From Propionibacteriaceae bacterium (GTDB lineage: Bacteria; Actinomycetota; Actinomycetes; Propionibacteriales; Propionibacteriaceae): DNA of 64,000 nt. A program made the position numbers and the translations under genes. A model generated the notes under the pieces. It did no database searches and had not been told where the DNA came from. It saw nothing but the letters and a program-made list of their open reading frames with translations. Location of the stretch: NCBI GenBank assembly GCA_031261485.1, contig JAISJO010000102.1:26005-90004 (forward strand). Direction: 5' to 3'. Positions 26,190 through 34,896 of the stretch are shown here, in pieces (the stretch's first letter is position 1; each line of letters opens with the position of its first letter).

Positions 26190-28454
26190 ATGATTCAGAA
26201 CCCCAGCCCGGCCAGCATTGGCCGTCCTCCCGCACCCACGGCCCTCGCACATGCCAACCTGATAACGGCGGATGCCCCAAGAGGAGAGGTGGTGGAACTG
26301 TGCACCACAGTTGCGCTCGACCGCTCCCCCGAGACGGTACGCACCGCACGCCTGTTCGCCACTGCTCACGGGGTGTACGAGGCGAGGGTCAACGACCAAG
26401 ACGTGGCGGATTGGGTTCTCTCGCCTGGTTGGACGGCCTATCAATGGCGCCTGAACTACCAGGAGTATGACGTCACCAATGTGGTTCGCGGTGGGCCGAC
26501 CGACATCACAGTCAGCGCCCGCGTTGGCAATGGTTGGTATCGGGGCGATTTCGGGCCATGGCTGACGCACAACTACGGAGACGATATCGGGTTCATCGGT
26601 GCTCTGGAGATCGAGTATGACGACGGTCACCGTCAGATCGTCGCCACCTCGGCCGCCTGGAACGGGCACAGCACCGACGTGACGCAGAACTCGCTGTACG
26701 ACGGTCAGCGAATCGATGCGCGACTGCGAGGCCTGAGTCGGCCGCTACCAGTGCGGGTTGTTGAGTTTGACCCTGACACGCTCTATCCCCAGGTCAGCCC
26801 ACCGATCAGGAGGCAGGAGACGTTGCGTCCTGTGCGCAACTGGGTATCGCCTTCAGGGGCGAACCTCATCGATTTCGGCCAGAACTTGGTCGGCTGGCTC
26901 CGGTTCACCGTCACTGGACCTGCGGGTACTGAGATCACAATCCGCCACGCTGAAGCATTGGAGGACGGAGAACTAGCCATGGCCCCGCTGAGGAAGGCCA
27001 AGGTTACTGACACCTTCGTCCTGTCTGGCGGAGAGGATTTCTTCGAGCCCACTTTCACCTTCCACGGATCCCGGTATGTCGAGGTGAGTGGCTGGCCGGG
27101 AGAACTGAGCGAGGCGAATCTGGAAGCGGTTGTTGTCGGCTCGGATATCCGGAGGACTGGGTGGTTCAAGTGCTCAGACCCCAGGGTCAACCAACTCGTC
27201 CAAAACTCGGTGTGGGGCCAGAAGGGCAACTTCCTGTCGATACCCACCGACTGCCCACAACGAGACGAGCGTCTTGGATGGACAGGTGACATTGCCGTAT
27301 ACTCCCCAACGGCGGCGTACCAATTTGATGTGGCGGATTTCCTCCACGATTGGCTGCTCAACCTCGCGGTGGAGCAAAGCCATCACAGCGGCATTGTGCC
27401 GTGGGTTGTTCCAAGAGTGCTCAACGTCCCGGATGGGCAGTGGGATGTGCCAGCAGCAATCTGGGGGGATGCGGCGGCCTGGGTTCCTGAAGCGCTCTGG
27501 AACTTCTACGGTGATGAGTCTCGCCTGGCTGCGCACTATCCGGCAATGGCTGCACACCTGCGCTGTGTCGAAGGGCTGATATCGCCGACTGGCTTGTGGG
27601 ACACCGGCTTCCAGTTTGGTGACTGGCTCGATCCGGATTCTCCTCCGCAAGATGCTCAGGCGGCCAAGGCGGACCCAGGTGTCGTCGCCACGGCGTGCCT
27701 CTACCGCAGTGCGCGGTTCGCGGCCAGGGCTGCCACAGTTCTCGGGTGCGCGGAAGCTGACCACTGGGCGGGCCTTGCCGCGCGAACCAAAGAGGGGTTC
27801 AACGAGCACTATGTCCACGACGGGATTGTTCGTTCTGACTGCGCCACTGTGTATGCACTGGCGCTTCATTTCGGCCTGCTCGGCGAGGAGGATCGGGCTT
27901 CGGCTGCCGCTCGATTGGCTGAACTCGTTCGGGCAGCCGACTACAAGGCAACGACCGGTTTCGCAGGCACACCCTACGTGACTTGGGCCCTGTCTGAGAA
28001 TGGGTACGTCACCGATGCCTATCGCCTTCTGCTCCAGAATGAATGCCCGTCTTGGCTCTACCAGGTGGCGATGGGCGCCACCACAATGTGGGAGCGATGG
28101 GACTCCGTCCTGCCCGATGGCAGGCTGAACGACCCCATCATGACAAGCCTCAACCACTACGCTTTCGGCTCAGTGTGCGATTGGCTCTACCAGGGTGTCG
28201 CGGGTATCCGACCCGCAGAACCTGGTTTCCGTCGCATACAAATCAAACCAACCCCCGGCGAGGGGATCGACTGGGTTGATGCATGCTTCGACTCTCCTGT
28301 GGGCCAGATTCGAGTAAAGTGGCTGCACATCAATGGTCAGTTCAAATTGCGCGTTGCACTTCCCCAAGAAACTCCGGCAGAGGTTGTCATGCCCGACGGA
28401 AGCCGTTTCGAGGTACGTGGTGGAAACCACGAATGGTCGGTGCCGCTGGGTTGA
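26190..28454 (+). CDS. Alpha-L-rhamnosidase, GH78 (second copy)
   Basis: A 754-aa enzyme without signal peptide. A jelly-roll domain (about 45-190) precedes the alpha/alpha barrel. The GH78 hallmark is complete, DCPQRDERLGWTGD at 354-367, with the acidic residues expected for inverting catalysis. It is shorter than the minus-strand copy because it lacks that protein's extra N-terminal sandwich. It begins 14 nt after the isomerase stop with AGGAAA upstream. Two GH78 enzymes under one control point to two rhamnosyl linkages or substrates. Confidence 0.9.
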   Translation: MIQNPSPASIGRPPAPTALAHANLITADAPRGEVVELCTTVALDRSPETVRTARLFATAHGVYEARVNDQDVADWVLSPGWTAYQWRLNYQEYDVTNVVRGGPTDITVSARVGNGWYRGDFGPWLTHNYGDDIGFIGALEIEYDDGHRQIVATSAAWNGHSTDVTQNSLYDGQRIDARLRGLSRPLPVRVVEFDPDTLYPQVSPPIRRQETLRPVRNWVSPSGANLIDFGQNLVGWLRFTVTGPAGTEITIRHAEALEDGELAMAPLRKAKVTDTFVLSGGEDFFEPTFTFHGSRYVEVSGWPGELSEANLEAVVVGSDIRRTGWFKCSDPRVNQLVQNSVWGQKGNFLSIPTDCPQRDERLGWTGDIAVYSPTAAYQFDVADFLHDWLLNLAVEQSHHSGIVPWVVPRVLNVPDGQWDVPAAIWGDAAAWVPEALWNFYGDESRLAAHYPAMAAHLRCVEGLISPTGLWDTGFQFGDWLDPDSPPQDAQAAKADPGVVATACLYRSARFAARAATVLGCAEADHWAGLAARTKEGFNEHYVHDGIVRSDCATVYALALHFGLLGEEDRASAAARLAELVRAADYKATTGFAGTPYVTWALSENGYVTDAYRLLLQNECPSWLYQVAMGATTMWERWDSVLPDGRLNDPIMTSLNHYAFGSVCDWLYQGVAGIRPAEPGFRRIQIKPTPGEGIDWVDACFDSPVGQIRVKWLHINGQFKLRVALPQETPAEVVMPDGSRFEVRGGNHEWSVPLG

Positions 28455-28573
28455 CTCGGCGAGTACGGCGTGCAAACATGTGTGATGCGCTGCCCGCCCA
28501 AACCTCTTTGCGCTCTCGCTAGGACCTGTCGGATTTCCCCCATTTGGAGGTACCAGCATGTCGCTGCCGTGTC

Positions 28574-28579
28574 TAGCGT
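28574..28579 (+). promoter_or_regulatory. Probable -10 box of the DUF2867 gene
   Basis: TAGCGT, in the context CTAGCGTGAAAG also seen before the esterase gene, lies about 30 nt before the GTG at 28613. The 16-bp palindrome found at the other promoters is absent here, so this promoter is probably under different control. Confidence 0.4.
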
Positions 28580-28612
28580 GAAAGATGGCAACGTCGAGGC
28601 CGAGGAGCTCAA

Positions 28613-29101
28613 GTGAAGAACAAGAAACTACGTCGCAAGGTGCTGGCCGGATCGATCCCTGCCGGTCTGCCAGAACGCACCAAACTAGACCGCGTCGATG
28701 TCAGTGACTGTTAGACGACGCGCTTGCTACCAGGTGATTCGCACTCTCCGAGTGCCTGGGCCGAGGCGCTCTTTGCTGATGAGATTCCGGTCGTGGATGT
28801 ACTCATGAAAATCCGTGACGCCGTTGTACGACCCTTCGGGCTGGCGGTGTCCTCGTCCCGTCCCAAAGAGATGAAACTGATGTTTCCCATACTCTCGGAA
28901 GATACCGACGAGGTGATCTTGGGCGCGGAGGACAAACACCTGACCTTCGCCGTGGGTGTCACTATCGCAAACAACACTGTCTCAATTTCAACACTGGTTA
29001 CGATCCACAACACCTTGGGCAAGCTCTACTGGGCGGTAGTTCGTCTCTTCCATCCGGTATTGGTTCGTGCCACCTTGCGTGCAACCCCGCTGGTTACCTG
29101 A
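28613..29101 (+). pseudogene. DUF2867-family gene interrupted by an in-frame TAG
   Basis: From the GTG at 28613 (GAGGAG five nt upstream) the frame reads 33 codons to TAG at 28712-28714 and then continues in the same frame to 29101. The downstream part (PVVDVLMKIRDAVVRPFGL, FPILSEDTDEVILGAEDKHLTF, HNTLGKLYWAVVRLFHPVLVRA) is the conserved body and C-terminus of DUF2867 proteins, and the upstream part matches their N-terminus. Read through the TAG the product would be about 162 aa, the normal family length. Without readthrough, a TTG at 28724 could start a truncated protein. The two-component pair lies directly downstream. Confidence 0.75.
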
Positions 29102-29255
29102 AGGGCACATCCTCCGATGGTGTCCACAGTTGCTCCATTGGTGGCTTCTGTGGCCTGGTCCTGCCCTCACGAATGCCGAACGTAAGGAAAACCTCAGGGT
29201 AGATTGGGGAGATACCACCAATGACTTTGGGGGCTGGGCTGGCGAAGATTGAACC

Positions 29256-30545
29256 ATGAACACTGAGACAGATTCTCCTGAGAACACTTCGCCGCCCTTG
29301 GACATCCGCGACCTGGCCAACAATGCGGTACGGGACACTCGTTACCTCTTGCCGGGGCTCTTCGTCGACACCGCCAAGTTTTCATTTCTCGTGACGTTGG
29401 TATGCGTGGGAGTTGGGACTTCGGTCATCTGGGTGGGGCTGCCGATTCTCGTGTTCACTTTGTCTTGCGCCCATCGATGGGCGAATTGGGAGTTGTCGAG
29501 GCTACGTCCACTCGGCCTTGAAACTCCCAAGCTCGGCCCGCAGGAGTCGGATTCATTTGCTGGTATGAAGTGGATGACTGTCTTGCGCACCCAAAGGTAT
29601 TGGCGCGAGTTTCTTCATGGAATCGTGGTCTTCCCTCTGACTATCGCCACGTGGTCGAGTGTGGTGACCTGGTGGGCGGGAGTGCTTGGCGGACTGACAA
29701 GTTTCATTTGGTATTCCATTCTGGATCGAGTGCTGACCGACAATACGGATGTGGTGGATTTGCTCCATCTGCCCATCCCGCACACACTCTTCTATACCCT
29801 CTTCGGCCTTCTGTTCGCTGTCACCTTGCCTTGGGTGGTGCGCCGCTGCTGCCTCGCACATATCTGGCTGGCGAAGAGATTCTTGCTGGCGACAGACCAG
29901 GAGTTGAAGGCCGAAATTGCCAGGCTTTCGCGTTCGCGGGAGCAGTTGGACGCAGCGGAAGTCCTGTCTCGGCAGCGGTTGGAACACGACATACACGATG
30001 GACCGCAACAGAAGTTGATTCGTCTCGGTATGGATTTGGCGACCGCGCAGCGTCGGCTCAGTGAAGGCGATGTCGAGACTGCCGGTGCCACTCTGGCTGA
30101 AGCGCGCACCCTCACCGATGCGACCATCTCTGAGTTGCGGGCACTCTCCCGCGGCTTCGCGCCACCGATTCTGAAAGACCGTGGATTGGACGCGGCCCTG
30201 TCGTCCATCTGCGCAGGATCCGTCGTCCCGGCAAGGTTGATTGCGAGCCTTGAAGGTGCCGAAACTCTCCCCGAGCCCATAGCGAGTGCTGCCTACTTTG
30301 CCGTCGCTGAAGGACTGACCAATGCGGCCAAGCACTCGGGAGCCTCCGAAGTCCTTGTCAATGCCCAGTTGGACACTAGTGAACTTACCATCACTGTTGT
30401 CGATGATGGCAAGGGTGGGGCGCAGGTCGTGCCGGGGCATGGCTTGGCGGGGTTGCTGGATCGTGTCGAAGGTCATGGCGGGTCAATGGTTGTCGAAACC
30501 GTGGCGGCAGGTGGCACTAAGATGACCATCAAGTTGCCCCGCTGA
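29256..30545 (+). CDS. Sensor histidine kinase, NarL/DesK-type (HisKA_3)
   Basis: A 429-aa membrane sensor. Residues 40-200 contain about four membrane helices of the actinobacterial 'Sensor' domain (two pairs, with WREFLHGIVVFPLTIATW). The dimerisation box is RQRLEHDIHDGPQQKL with His247 as phospho-acceptor. The ATPase domain has AVAEGLTNAAKHSGA (N-box) and GHGLAGLLDRVEGHGG (G-boxes). It lies 14 nt before its response regulator. The stimulus is unknown; sensors of this architecture often answer to cell-envelope stress. Confidence 0.9.
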   Translation: MNTETDSPENTSPPLDIRDLANNAVRDTRYLLPGLFVDTAKFSFLVTLVCVGVGTSVIWVGLPILVFTLSCAHRWANWELSRLRPLGLETPKLGPQESDSFAGMKWMTVLRTQRYWREFLHGIVVFPLTIATWSSVVTWWAGVLGGLTSFIWYSILDRVLTDNTDVVDLLHLPIPHTLFYTLFGLLFAVTLPWVVRRCCLAHIWLAKRFLLATDQELKAEIARLSRSREQLDAAEVLSRQRLEHDIHDGPQQKLIRLGMDLATAQRRLSEGDVETAGATLAEARTLTDATISELRALSRGFAPPILKDRGLDAALSSICAGSVVPARLIASLEGAETLPEPIASAAYFAVAEGLTNAAKHSGASEVLVNAQLDTSELTITVVDDGKGGAQVVPGHGLAGLLDRVEGHGGSMVVETVAAGGTKMTIKLPR

Positions 30546-30558
30546 ACTGTGGAGGATC

Positions 30559-31203
30559 ATGCGTCTCGTCTTGGCCGAAGATTCGGTACTGCTGCGCGAA
30601 GGCCTCATCCGCCTGCTTGAGGAAGCGGGTCACGATGTCGTGGCGGCAGTGGGGGATGCGCCGAGCCTGATCACAGCCGTCGAGGAGTTCCAGCCCGATG
30701 TGGCGATCACCGATGTGCGCATGCCTCCAGATTTCACCGATGACGGACTGCGTGCGGTGGTCGCGCTGCGCCGACGTTACCCTGGGTTGGGTGTGCTGGT
30801 GCTGTCGCAATACGTCGAAGAGGTGTACGCCCGAGAGTTGCTGGCGGACGGCGCCGCCGGCGTCGGCTACCTGTTGAAAGACCGCATCCAGGACCTCGAC
30901 AGCCTCGACGATGCACTGACGCAAATCAACCAGGGCTCGTCGGTCATCGACCCAGAAGTTGTCTCACAAATCATGTCGCGTCGGCGTCCCAACGACCAAC
31001 TGGCACGCCTGAGCAACCGCGAACAAGAGGTACTGGCGCTCATGGCCCAAGGCTGCACCAACCACGCCATCGCCACAAAGTTGGTAGTCAGCGAAGGCGC
31101 CGTCGAAAAACACGTCGCGTCGGTATTCACCAAACTAGACCTGGCCGCTTCCCCAGACGAGAACCGTCGGGTACTCGCCGTCTTGGCGTACTTTCAGCGG
31201 TAG
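30559..31203 (+). CDS. Response regulator, NarL/LuxR type
   Basis: A 214-aa protein. The receiver domain (1-125) has the acidic pair ED at 7-8, phospho-acceptor Asp52 in AITDVRMPP and Lys107 in GYLLKDRI. The LuxR HTH (151-195) reads LSNREQEVLALMAQGCTNHAIATKLVVSEGAVEKHV. It forms a two-component pair with the upstream kinase. A GGAGG site precedes the ATG. Confidence 0.92.
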   Translation: MRLVLAEDSVLLREGLIRLLEEAGHDVVAAVGDAPSLITAVEEFQPDVAITDVRMPPDFTDDGLRAVVALRRRYPGLGVLVLSQYVEEVYARELLADGAAGVGYLLKDRIQDLDSLDDALTQINQGSSVIDPEVVSQIMSRRRPNDQLARLSNREQEVLALMAQGCTNHAIATKLVVSEGAVEKHVASVFTKLDLAASPDENRRVLAVLAYFQR

Positions 31204-31230
31204 GGCAACGGCAATACTAATTGGCTTGAT

Positions 31231-31259
31231 GGGTGTCCGACGTGCGCCGATGGACGCCC
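31231..31259. terminator. Possible bidirectional terminator hairpin
   Basis: GGGTGTCC (31231-31238) and GGACGCCC (31252-31259) pair with one G-T pair around a 13-nt loop between the convergent response-regulator and flavin-binding genes. There is no clear T-run on either strand. Confidence 0.35.
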
Positions 31260-31660
31260 TAGAACTCCACGGTCCGGTCGCCGCCGCCGAAGGTTGAGAA
31301 CACCGCTGTACCGCTGGTGAATGCGTAAACCTCGGTCTTGCCGTCGTCAGCGGAGTACATGGACTTCAGACTCGGATAGATGTCGAGCATCAACTGGTTG
31401 GCTTCGACACTGTGCTGCGCGAACACCTGCCCGGTGACACGTACCCATGTTTCGCCGTCATAAGCGCAGATGGCGACGTTCGGGTTTACCTCAAGCTGGC
31501 GTGACACCGCCTTGGTATTCGCCGTCTGGAAAGACAACTTGCCGTTGATGACAGCGAGTGTTCCTAGTGGCCGCAACCGTGGTGCGTCGCCGTCGACTGT
31601 GGCAAGGAAGTAATGCCCGCACTTCGCAACGAACTCAACAATTTCCTGCATATTTACCAC
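31259..31660 (-). CDS. Pyridoxamine 5'-phosphate oxidase-like flavin-binding protein
   Basis: A 133-aa split-barrel protein of the PNPOx-like group. The motif string GHYFLATVDGDAPRLRPLG, LSFQTANTKAVSRQLEVNPNVAICAYDG and WVRVTGQV is typical of NimA/NimC-like proteins that bind FMN or F420 and reduce small molecules. The GTG at 31660 has AGGAAG upstream; an ATG at 31651 is an equal choice. It converges on the two-component system and is divergent from the ATC-hydrolase gene. Physiological substrate unknown. Confidence 0.85.
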   Translation of the reverse strand: MVNMQEIVEFVAKCGHYFLATVDGDAPRLRPLGTLAVINGKLSFQTANTKAVSRQLEVNPNVAICAYDGETWVRVTGQVFAQHSVEANQLMLDIYPSLKSMYSADDGKTEVYAFTSGTAVFSTFGGGDRTVEF

Positions 31661-31787
31661 TTTCTTCCTTGGATGCCGACGCCCAGCCAGGCGATGGTTC
31701 CCCTGTTTCGTTCCCTACCCTAGAGGCAAATGTCACGCTTTGAGACTGCGGCCATGAGGCGGAACGCGAATCTCGTATGCTCTCGGT

Positions 31788-32306
31788 ATGCCAGCTTCTT
31801 CTGAAACCACTATCGCCAACACACCGCACATCAAGAATGGTCTGATTCGAGCGGTACGAGAATTGCTGGAGCATCGCGCTCTGTGGCTGTACCTACTGGT
31901 GGACCAGGCCCGAAAAGAGGGTCTCGAACCCGACCGCTACGCCAGCCAAGCAGTCAACCGCTGCGGCCACTTCCAAGGCGCCGAGCTTGTCGAGAAGGGC
32001 GGCACCAAGTCCCTGAAAGGGCTGCGCAAGACCCTGTTCAGCAAGCCCGCCCAGTGGGTGTTCGAGATGAAGGTACGCGAATCCACAGACGACAAACTGT
32101 CCATCGACTTCCACTATTGCCCCTTGGTCGCATCCTGGCAAAAGCAAGGCTGTACCCCCGAAGAAATCGCGGAACTCTGCGACATCGCCATGAGCGGAGA
32201 CCGTGGCATCGCAGAATCCTTCGGCTGCACCCTGGCCCTCCCCACCGCCATCGCGCACGGCGACGCCTACTGCCAGATTCGATTCAGCCGACCCACTACC
32301 GCCTAG
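31788..32306 (+). CDS. L-2-amino-thiazoline-4-carboxylic acid (ATC) hydrolase-like protein
   Basis: A 172-aa protein that I match to the ATC hydrolase family from its NRCGHFQGAELVEKGG segment, SIDFHYCPLVASWQKQGCTPEEIAELCDIAMSGDRGIAE and conserved Cys residues. Some family members open the thiazoline ring of ATC to give cysteine derivatives; many others are unstudied. It has no ribosome site. TATGCT (31776-31781) ends six nt before the ATG, pointing to a leaderless mRNA. Confidence 0.7.
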   Translation: MPASSETTIANTPHIKNGLIRAVRELLEHRALWLYLLVDQARKEGLEPDRYASQAVNRCGHFQGAELVEKGGTKSLKGLRKTLFSKPAQWVFEMKVRESTDDKLSIDFHYCPLVASWQKQGCTPEEIAELCDIAMSGDRGIAESFGCTLALPTAIAHGDAYCQIRFSRPTTA

Positions 32307-32475
32307 GAGTAAGGAACAGTCGCACCACCGCGACCGGTGATGTCGAAGAAGCCGCCAGCACGTTCAAGCACCCAGTCGGAGAACAAGAACAGGCCTGGGG
32401 GAAGCATCCAGGATTCGCCGGTCATCCTCTGCCCCCCTGTCGCGGCCAGGTGGCGTTCGAAAGCAGGTGCAGGAT

Positions 32476-32620
32476 GCGGACTTTGGCCATCACCGGCGGA
32501 TTTCTGGGTTGCCAGACGGGGTTGGCTCAAAGTTCGCCCATTTCTGCCCCAATCTTGGGCCAACTCTGATCCAACTTCGGGCCGTGACCCCCAGAATCGC
32601 CGGAGATGGCAAAAGTCCGC
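32476..32620. repeat. 145-bp imperfect palindrome
   Basis: The left arm starts GCGGACTTTGGCCATC and the right arm ends GATGGCAAAAGTCCGC. Pairing continues inward with few mismatches through CCGGCGATTCTGGG-like and TTGGNTCANAGTT-like blocks to a loop around 32540-32560. It fills most of the gap between the ATC-hydrolase and DUF4143 genes. No protein-coding sense is evident; a 106-residue frame on the minus strand is probably a by-product. A miniature mobile element or a structured transcript are the main options. Confidence 0.6.
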
Positions 32621-32680
32621 CAACCAAGAGGTCGCAACGATTCTGCACTACCATCTGAGGACTGTCCACGCGCGGTCACG

Positions 32681-32741
32681 ATTTGCACAGCACGCAGTGC
32701 ATTGAGTGCTGTGCAAATGATAGAGTGAGTGCTGTGCAAAC
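32681..32741 (+). promoter_or_regulatory. Iterated operator and leaderless promoter of the DUF4143 gene
   Basis: ATTTGCACAGCAC (32681-32693) is a perfect inverted copy of GTGCTGTGCAAAT (32706-32718), and GTGCTGTGCAAAC (32729-32741) is a further direct copy exactly 23 bp after the second. TAGAGT (32721-32726) between the last two copies is a -10 box seven nt before the GTG at 32734. The third copy therefore covers the transcription and translation start, a layout for self-repression. Confidence 0.65.
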
Positions 32742-34032
32742 AGCGACACCGCCAACCCTGAGACCAGCCGCCTACCGGCCACGCATAGCCGACACGGCCC
32801 TGGCACGTCTTCTGAGCCAGACAGGGGCGGTCGTCATCGACGGGCCGAAGTGGTGCGGCAAGACGTGGTTGGCACGCAATCAGGCCCGCAGCGAGATTCT
32901 GATGCAAGACCCAGCAGGCAACTATCGCAACCGGCGACTGGCTGTCGATGACCCGTCAGCCCTTCTTTCTGGTGCCCAACCAGTCCTCATTGATGAATGG
33001 CAGGACGCCCCGCCAATCTGGGACGCTGTGCGAATGGAGGTCGACCGATCAGGCGAGGCAGGCCAGTTCATCCTCACCGCCTCGACCACACCGAGAGATT
33101 CCGTGACCGCACACACCGGCACGGGCCGGATGTCGCGCCTGCATCTGTGGCCGATGAGTTCAGCCGAAACAGGCTTCTCCACAGGGGTGGTGTCCCTCGG
33201 TTCGCTGCTCGACGGGTCCCCGCCTCTCGCAGCCATCGGGGCTGCTTCGGAAGCCTCCCTCCTTGCCGCCATCACAGGGGGAGGCTGGCCCGCATCTGTC
33301 GACCGCTCCTACGAGTCGGCGTTCGCCCTGCCGCAGCATTACTTGGACGCCCTGGTGCACTCCGATGCGTCACGCCTCGACGGTGTGCGCCGGGACCCAG
33401 ACAAACTATCAGCCCTCATCGCTTCACTGGCACGCAACACATCCACCGTCGTCACCAACGCCACCCTCGCCCAAGACATGGCCCAATTCGAAGGAATGAC
33501 TCCAGCCCCCAACACCATCGCAGAGTACCTGGACGTCCTGCGACGCCTCCACGTCCTGATCCACATCCCGGCGTGGTCCCCAGCGTTGCGTTCACCTGTC
33601 AGACTGCGTGAAGCCCCCAAGAGAATACTTGTTGACCCATCATTGGCAGTTGCCGCACTTCATGCCGACGTCGACTCACTTACCAGCGAACCCAAGACAA
33701 CCGGGTTGCTATTCGAGAACCTGTGTCTGCGCGACCTGGCCGTCTACAGCGCCGCCAATGACGCACAACTGTCTCACTACCGAGACAATTCCGGCTTGGA
33801 AGTCGACGCCATCATCGCCAAGCCCGGCCGATTCTGGGCCGGGGTCGAGATCAAATGGAGCATAACCCAAGTCGACAAAGCAGCCGCATCACTCATCCGA
33901 CTCCGCGACAAGATGACGAACAATAGCGAACAAGCACCCCGCTTCCTCGCCGTTCTCGTCGGCACAGGAGACTACGCGCATACCCGCCCCGACGGCGTGC
34001 TCGTCCTTCCCATCGACACCCTGGGACCGTAA
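32734..34032 (+). CDS. AAA-type ATPase with DUF4143 domain
   Basis: A protein of about 432 aa. The AAA_14 domain has the P-loop GPKWCGKTW and Walker B PVLIDEWQDAP. The DUF4143 domain with its restriction-endonuclease-like core follows (LLFENLCLRDLAVY, then DNSGLEVDAIIA and WAGVEIKWS with the E-x-K pair). These proteins are widespread in mobile and accessory regions and their function is unsettled. GTG 32734 is chosen from the -10 spacing and lack of a ribosome site; GTG 32725 would lie in the -10 box. Confidence 0.85.
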   Translation: MQTATPPTLRPAAYRPRIADTALARLLSQTGAVVIDGPKWCGKTWLARNQARSEILMQDPAGNYRNRRLAVDDPSALLSGAQPVLIDEWQDAPPIWDAVRMEVDRSGEAGQFILTASTTPRDSVTAHTGTGRMSRLHLWPMSSAETGFSTGVVSLGSLLDGSPPLAAIGAASEASLLAAITGGGWPASVDRSYESAFALPQHYLDALVHSDASRLDGVRRDPDKLSALIASLARNTSTVVTNATLAQDMAQFEGMTPAPNTIAEYLDVLRRLHVLIHIPAWSPALRSPVRLREAPKRILVDPSLAVAALHADVDSLTSEPKTTGLLFENLCLRDLAVYSAANDAQLSHYRDNSGLEVDAIIAKPGRFWAGVEIKWSITQVDKAAASLIRLRDKMTNNSEQAPRFLAVLVGTGDYAHTRPDGVLVLPIDTLGP

Positions 34033-34144
34033 TAAGTCGAAATGCGCTGTGGCACGTCGCCCGACGCTGCGACTGACAGGTGTATCAATCGTCGCCCCCA
34101 TTCGCCCCGATGTGCTGATGCCCCCGTCCGTCCCAGTGTCCTTC

Positions 34145-34166
34145 TGTGCTATCAATGTGCTACGCT
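34145..34166 (+). promoter_or_regulatory. Leaderless promoter of the toxin-antitoxin pair
   Basis: TGTGCTA occurs at 34145-34151 and 34156-34162, 11 bp apart. TACGCT (34161-34166) ends six nt before the antitoxin ATG. The repeats are where an antitoxin-toxin complex would bind. Confidence 0.5.
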
Positions 34167-34172
34167 GTAGCC

Positions 34173-34451
34173 ATGAGTGTGACAATGCTTTCCCAACGGG
34201 AACTACGCAATGGTTCCGCGCAAGTAATGGATCGCCTAGAGCAAGGCGAAGAGTTCACTGTGACAAGGAATAACCGGGTGGTCGGGAGACTGATTCCTCT
34301 GACTGGAGCACCGCAGAGTCCGCAACCTCTACGCTTTGTCCGCAGTGAGGACATTCGGGCATTGAATATCAGTTTGCCGCGCATCGATTTCGGGCAGATG
34401 AGGCGCGACGGCGACGAATTGTGGGGCGATGATGGCGACCGCATCGGCTGA
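34173..34451 (+). CDS. Phd/YefM-type antitoxin
   Basis: A 92-aa protein beginning MSVTMLSQRELRNGSAQVMDRLEQGEEFTVTRNNRVVGRLIPL, the DNA-binding Phd/YefM fold. The C-terminal part, rich in acidic and aromatic residues, should wrap the toxin. The ATG at 34173 fits a leaderless start. The gene overlaps the toxin gene by 23 nt, which keeps their translation linked. Confidence 0.88.
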   Translation: MSVTMLSQRELRNGSAQVMDRLEQGEEFTVTRNNRVVGRLIPLTGAPQSPQPLRFVRSEDIRALNISLPRIDFGQMRRDGDELWGDDGDRIG

Positions 34452-34896
34452 TCCCGGCCTGACGTACGGCATGCTGGACACTTCCGTCTTGATTGACCTT
34501 GGATTGTACGCGCAGGCGCATCAGACACCTGACATTTGCGCAGTAAGCACTATTGCTCTTGCTGAACTGGCCTTCGGTGTGGCAGTAGCCAAGACTCACG
34601 CTGAAACCGTCGCCCGGTCTCAGGCGTACGCCACTGTGAAACAACTCTTTGATCCCATACCCTTTAGCCTGACATGTGCCGATGTCTATGGTCAGCTTGC
34701 TGCCCTGATCCTCGACACAGGCCGAAGTCCCCGTCCGCGACGGTTCGATCTGATGATGGCGGCAGCAGCCGTGGATGCTGGTCTGCCTCTCTACACTGCG
34801 AATCCCGATGATTTTCGCGGGCTGGAGTCCCGAGTCGTCATAGTCCCGCTGTCCTTGCGAACCAGTGAAGACCAGATGTCCCCTTCGATCTCCTAG
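34429..34896 (+). CDS. PIN-domain ribonuclease toxin, VapC-like
   Basis: A 155-aa PIN domain. The four acidic metal ligands are visible: Asp in MLDTSVLI, Glu in STIALAELAFG, Asp in RRFDLMMAAAAVDAG and Asp in NPDDF. VapC toxins cleave tRNA or rRNA. It starts within the antitoxin gene at ATG 34429 or the adjacent 34432. The pair looks complete, unlike the abiE module. Confidence 0.9.
   Translation: MMATASADPGLTYGMLDTSVLIDLGLYAQAHQTPDICAVSTIALAELAFGVAVAKTHAETVARSQAYATVKQLFDPIPFSLTCADVYGQLAALILDTGRSPRPRRFDLMMAAAAVDAGLPLYTANPDDFRGLESRVVIVPLSLRTSEDQMSPSIS

Noticed and set aside
27174..28157. Long minus-strand frame opposite the second rhamnosidase
   Set aside because: It is antisense to a clear GH78 gene, has no ribosome site and no family features; long shadow frames are usual in high-GC genes.
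28711..29022. Minus-strand 103-residue frame opposite the DUF2867 remnant
   Set aside because: The plus strand carries the recognisable DUF2867 sequence; this is its shadow.
29553..30476. Long minus-strand frame opposite the histidine kinase
   Set aside because: Same reasoning: it mirrors conserved kinase motifs and has no support of its own.
32303..32623. 106-residue minus-strand frame across the long palindrome
   Set aside because: Its sequence follows from the palindrome and has no ribosome site or protein family.
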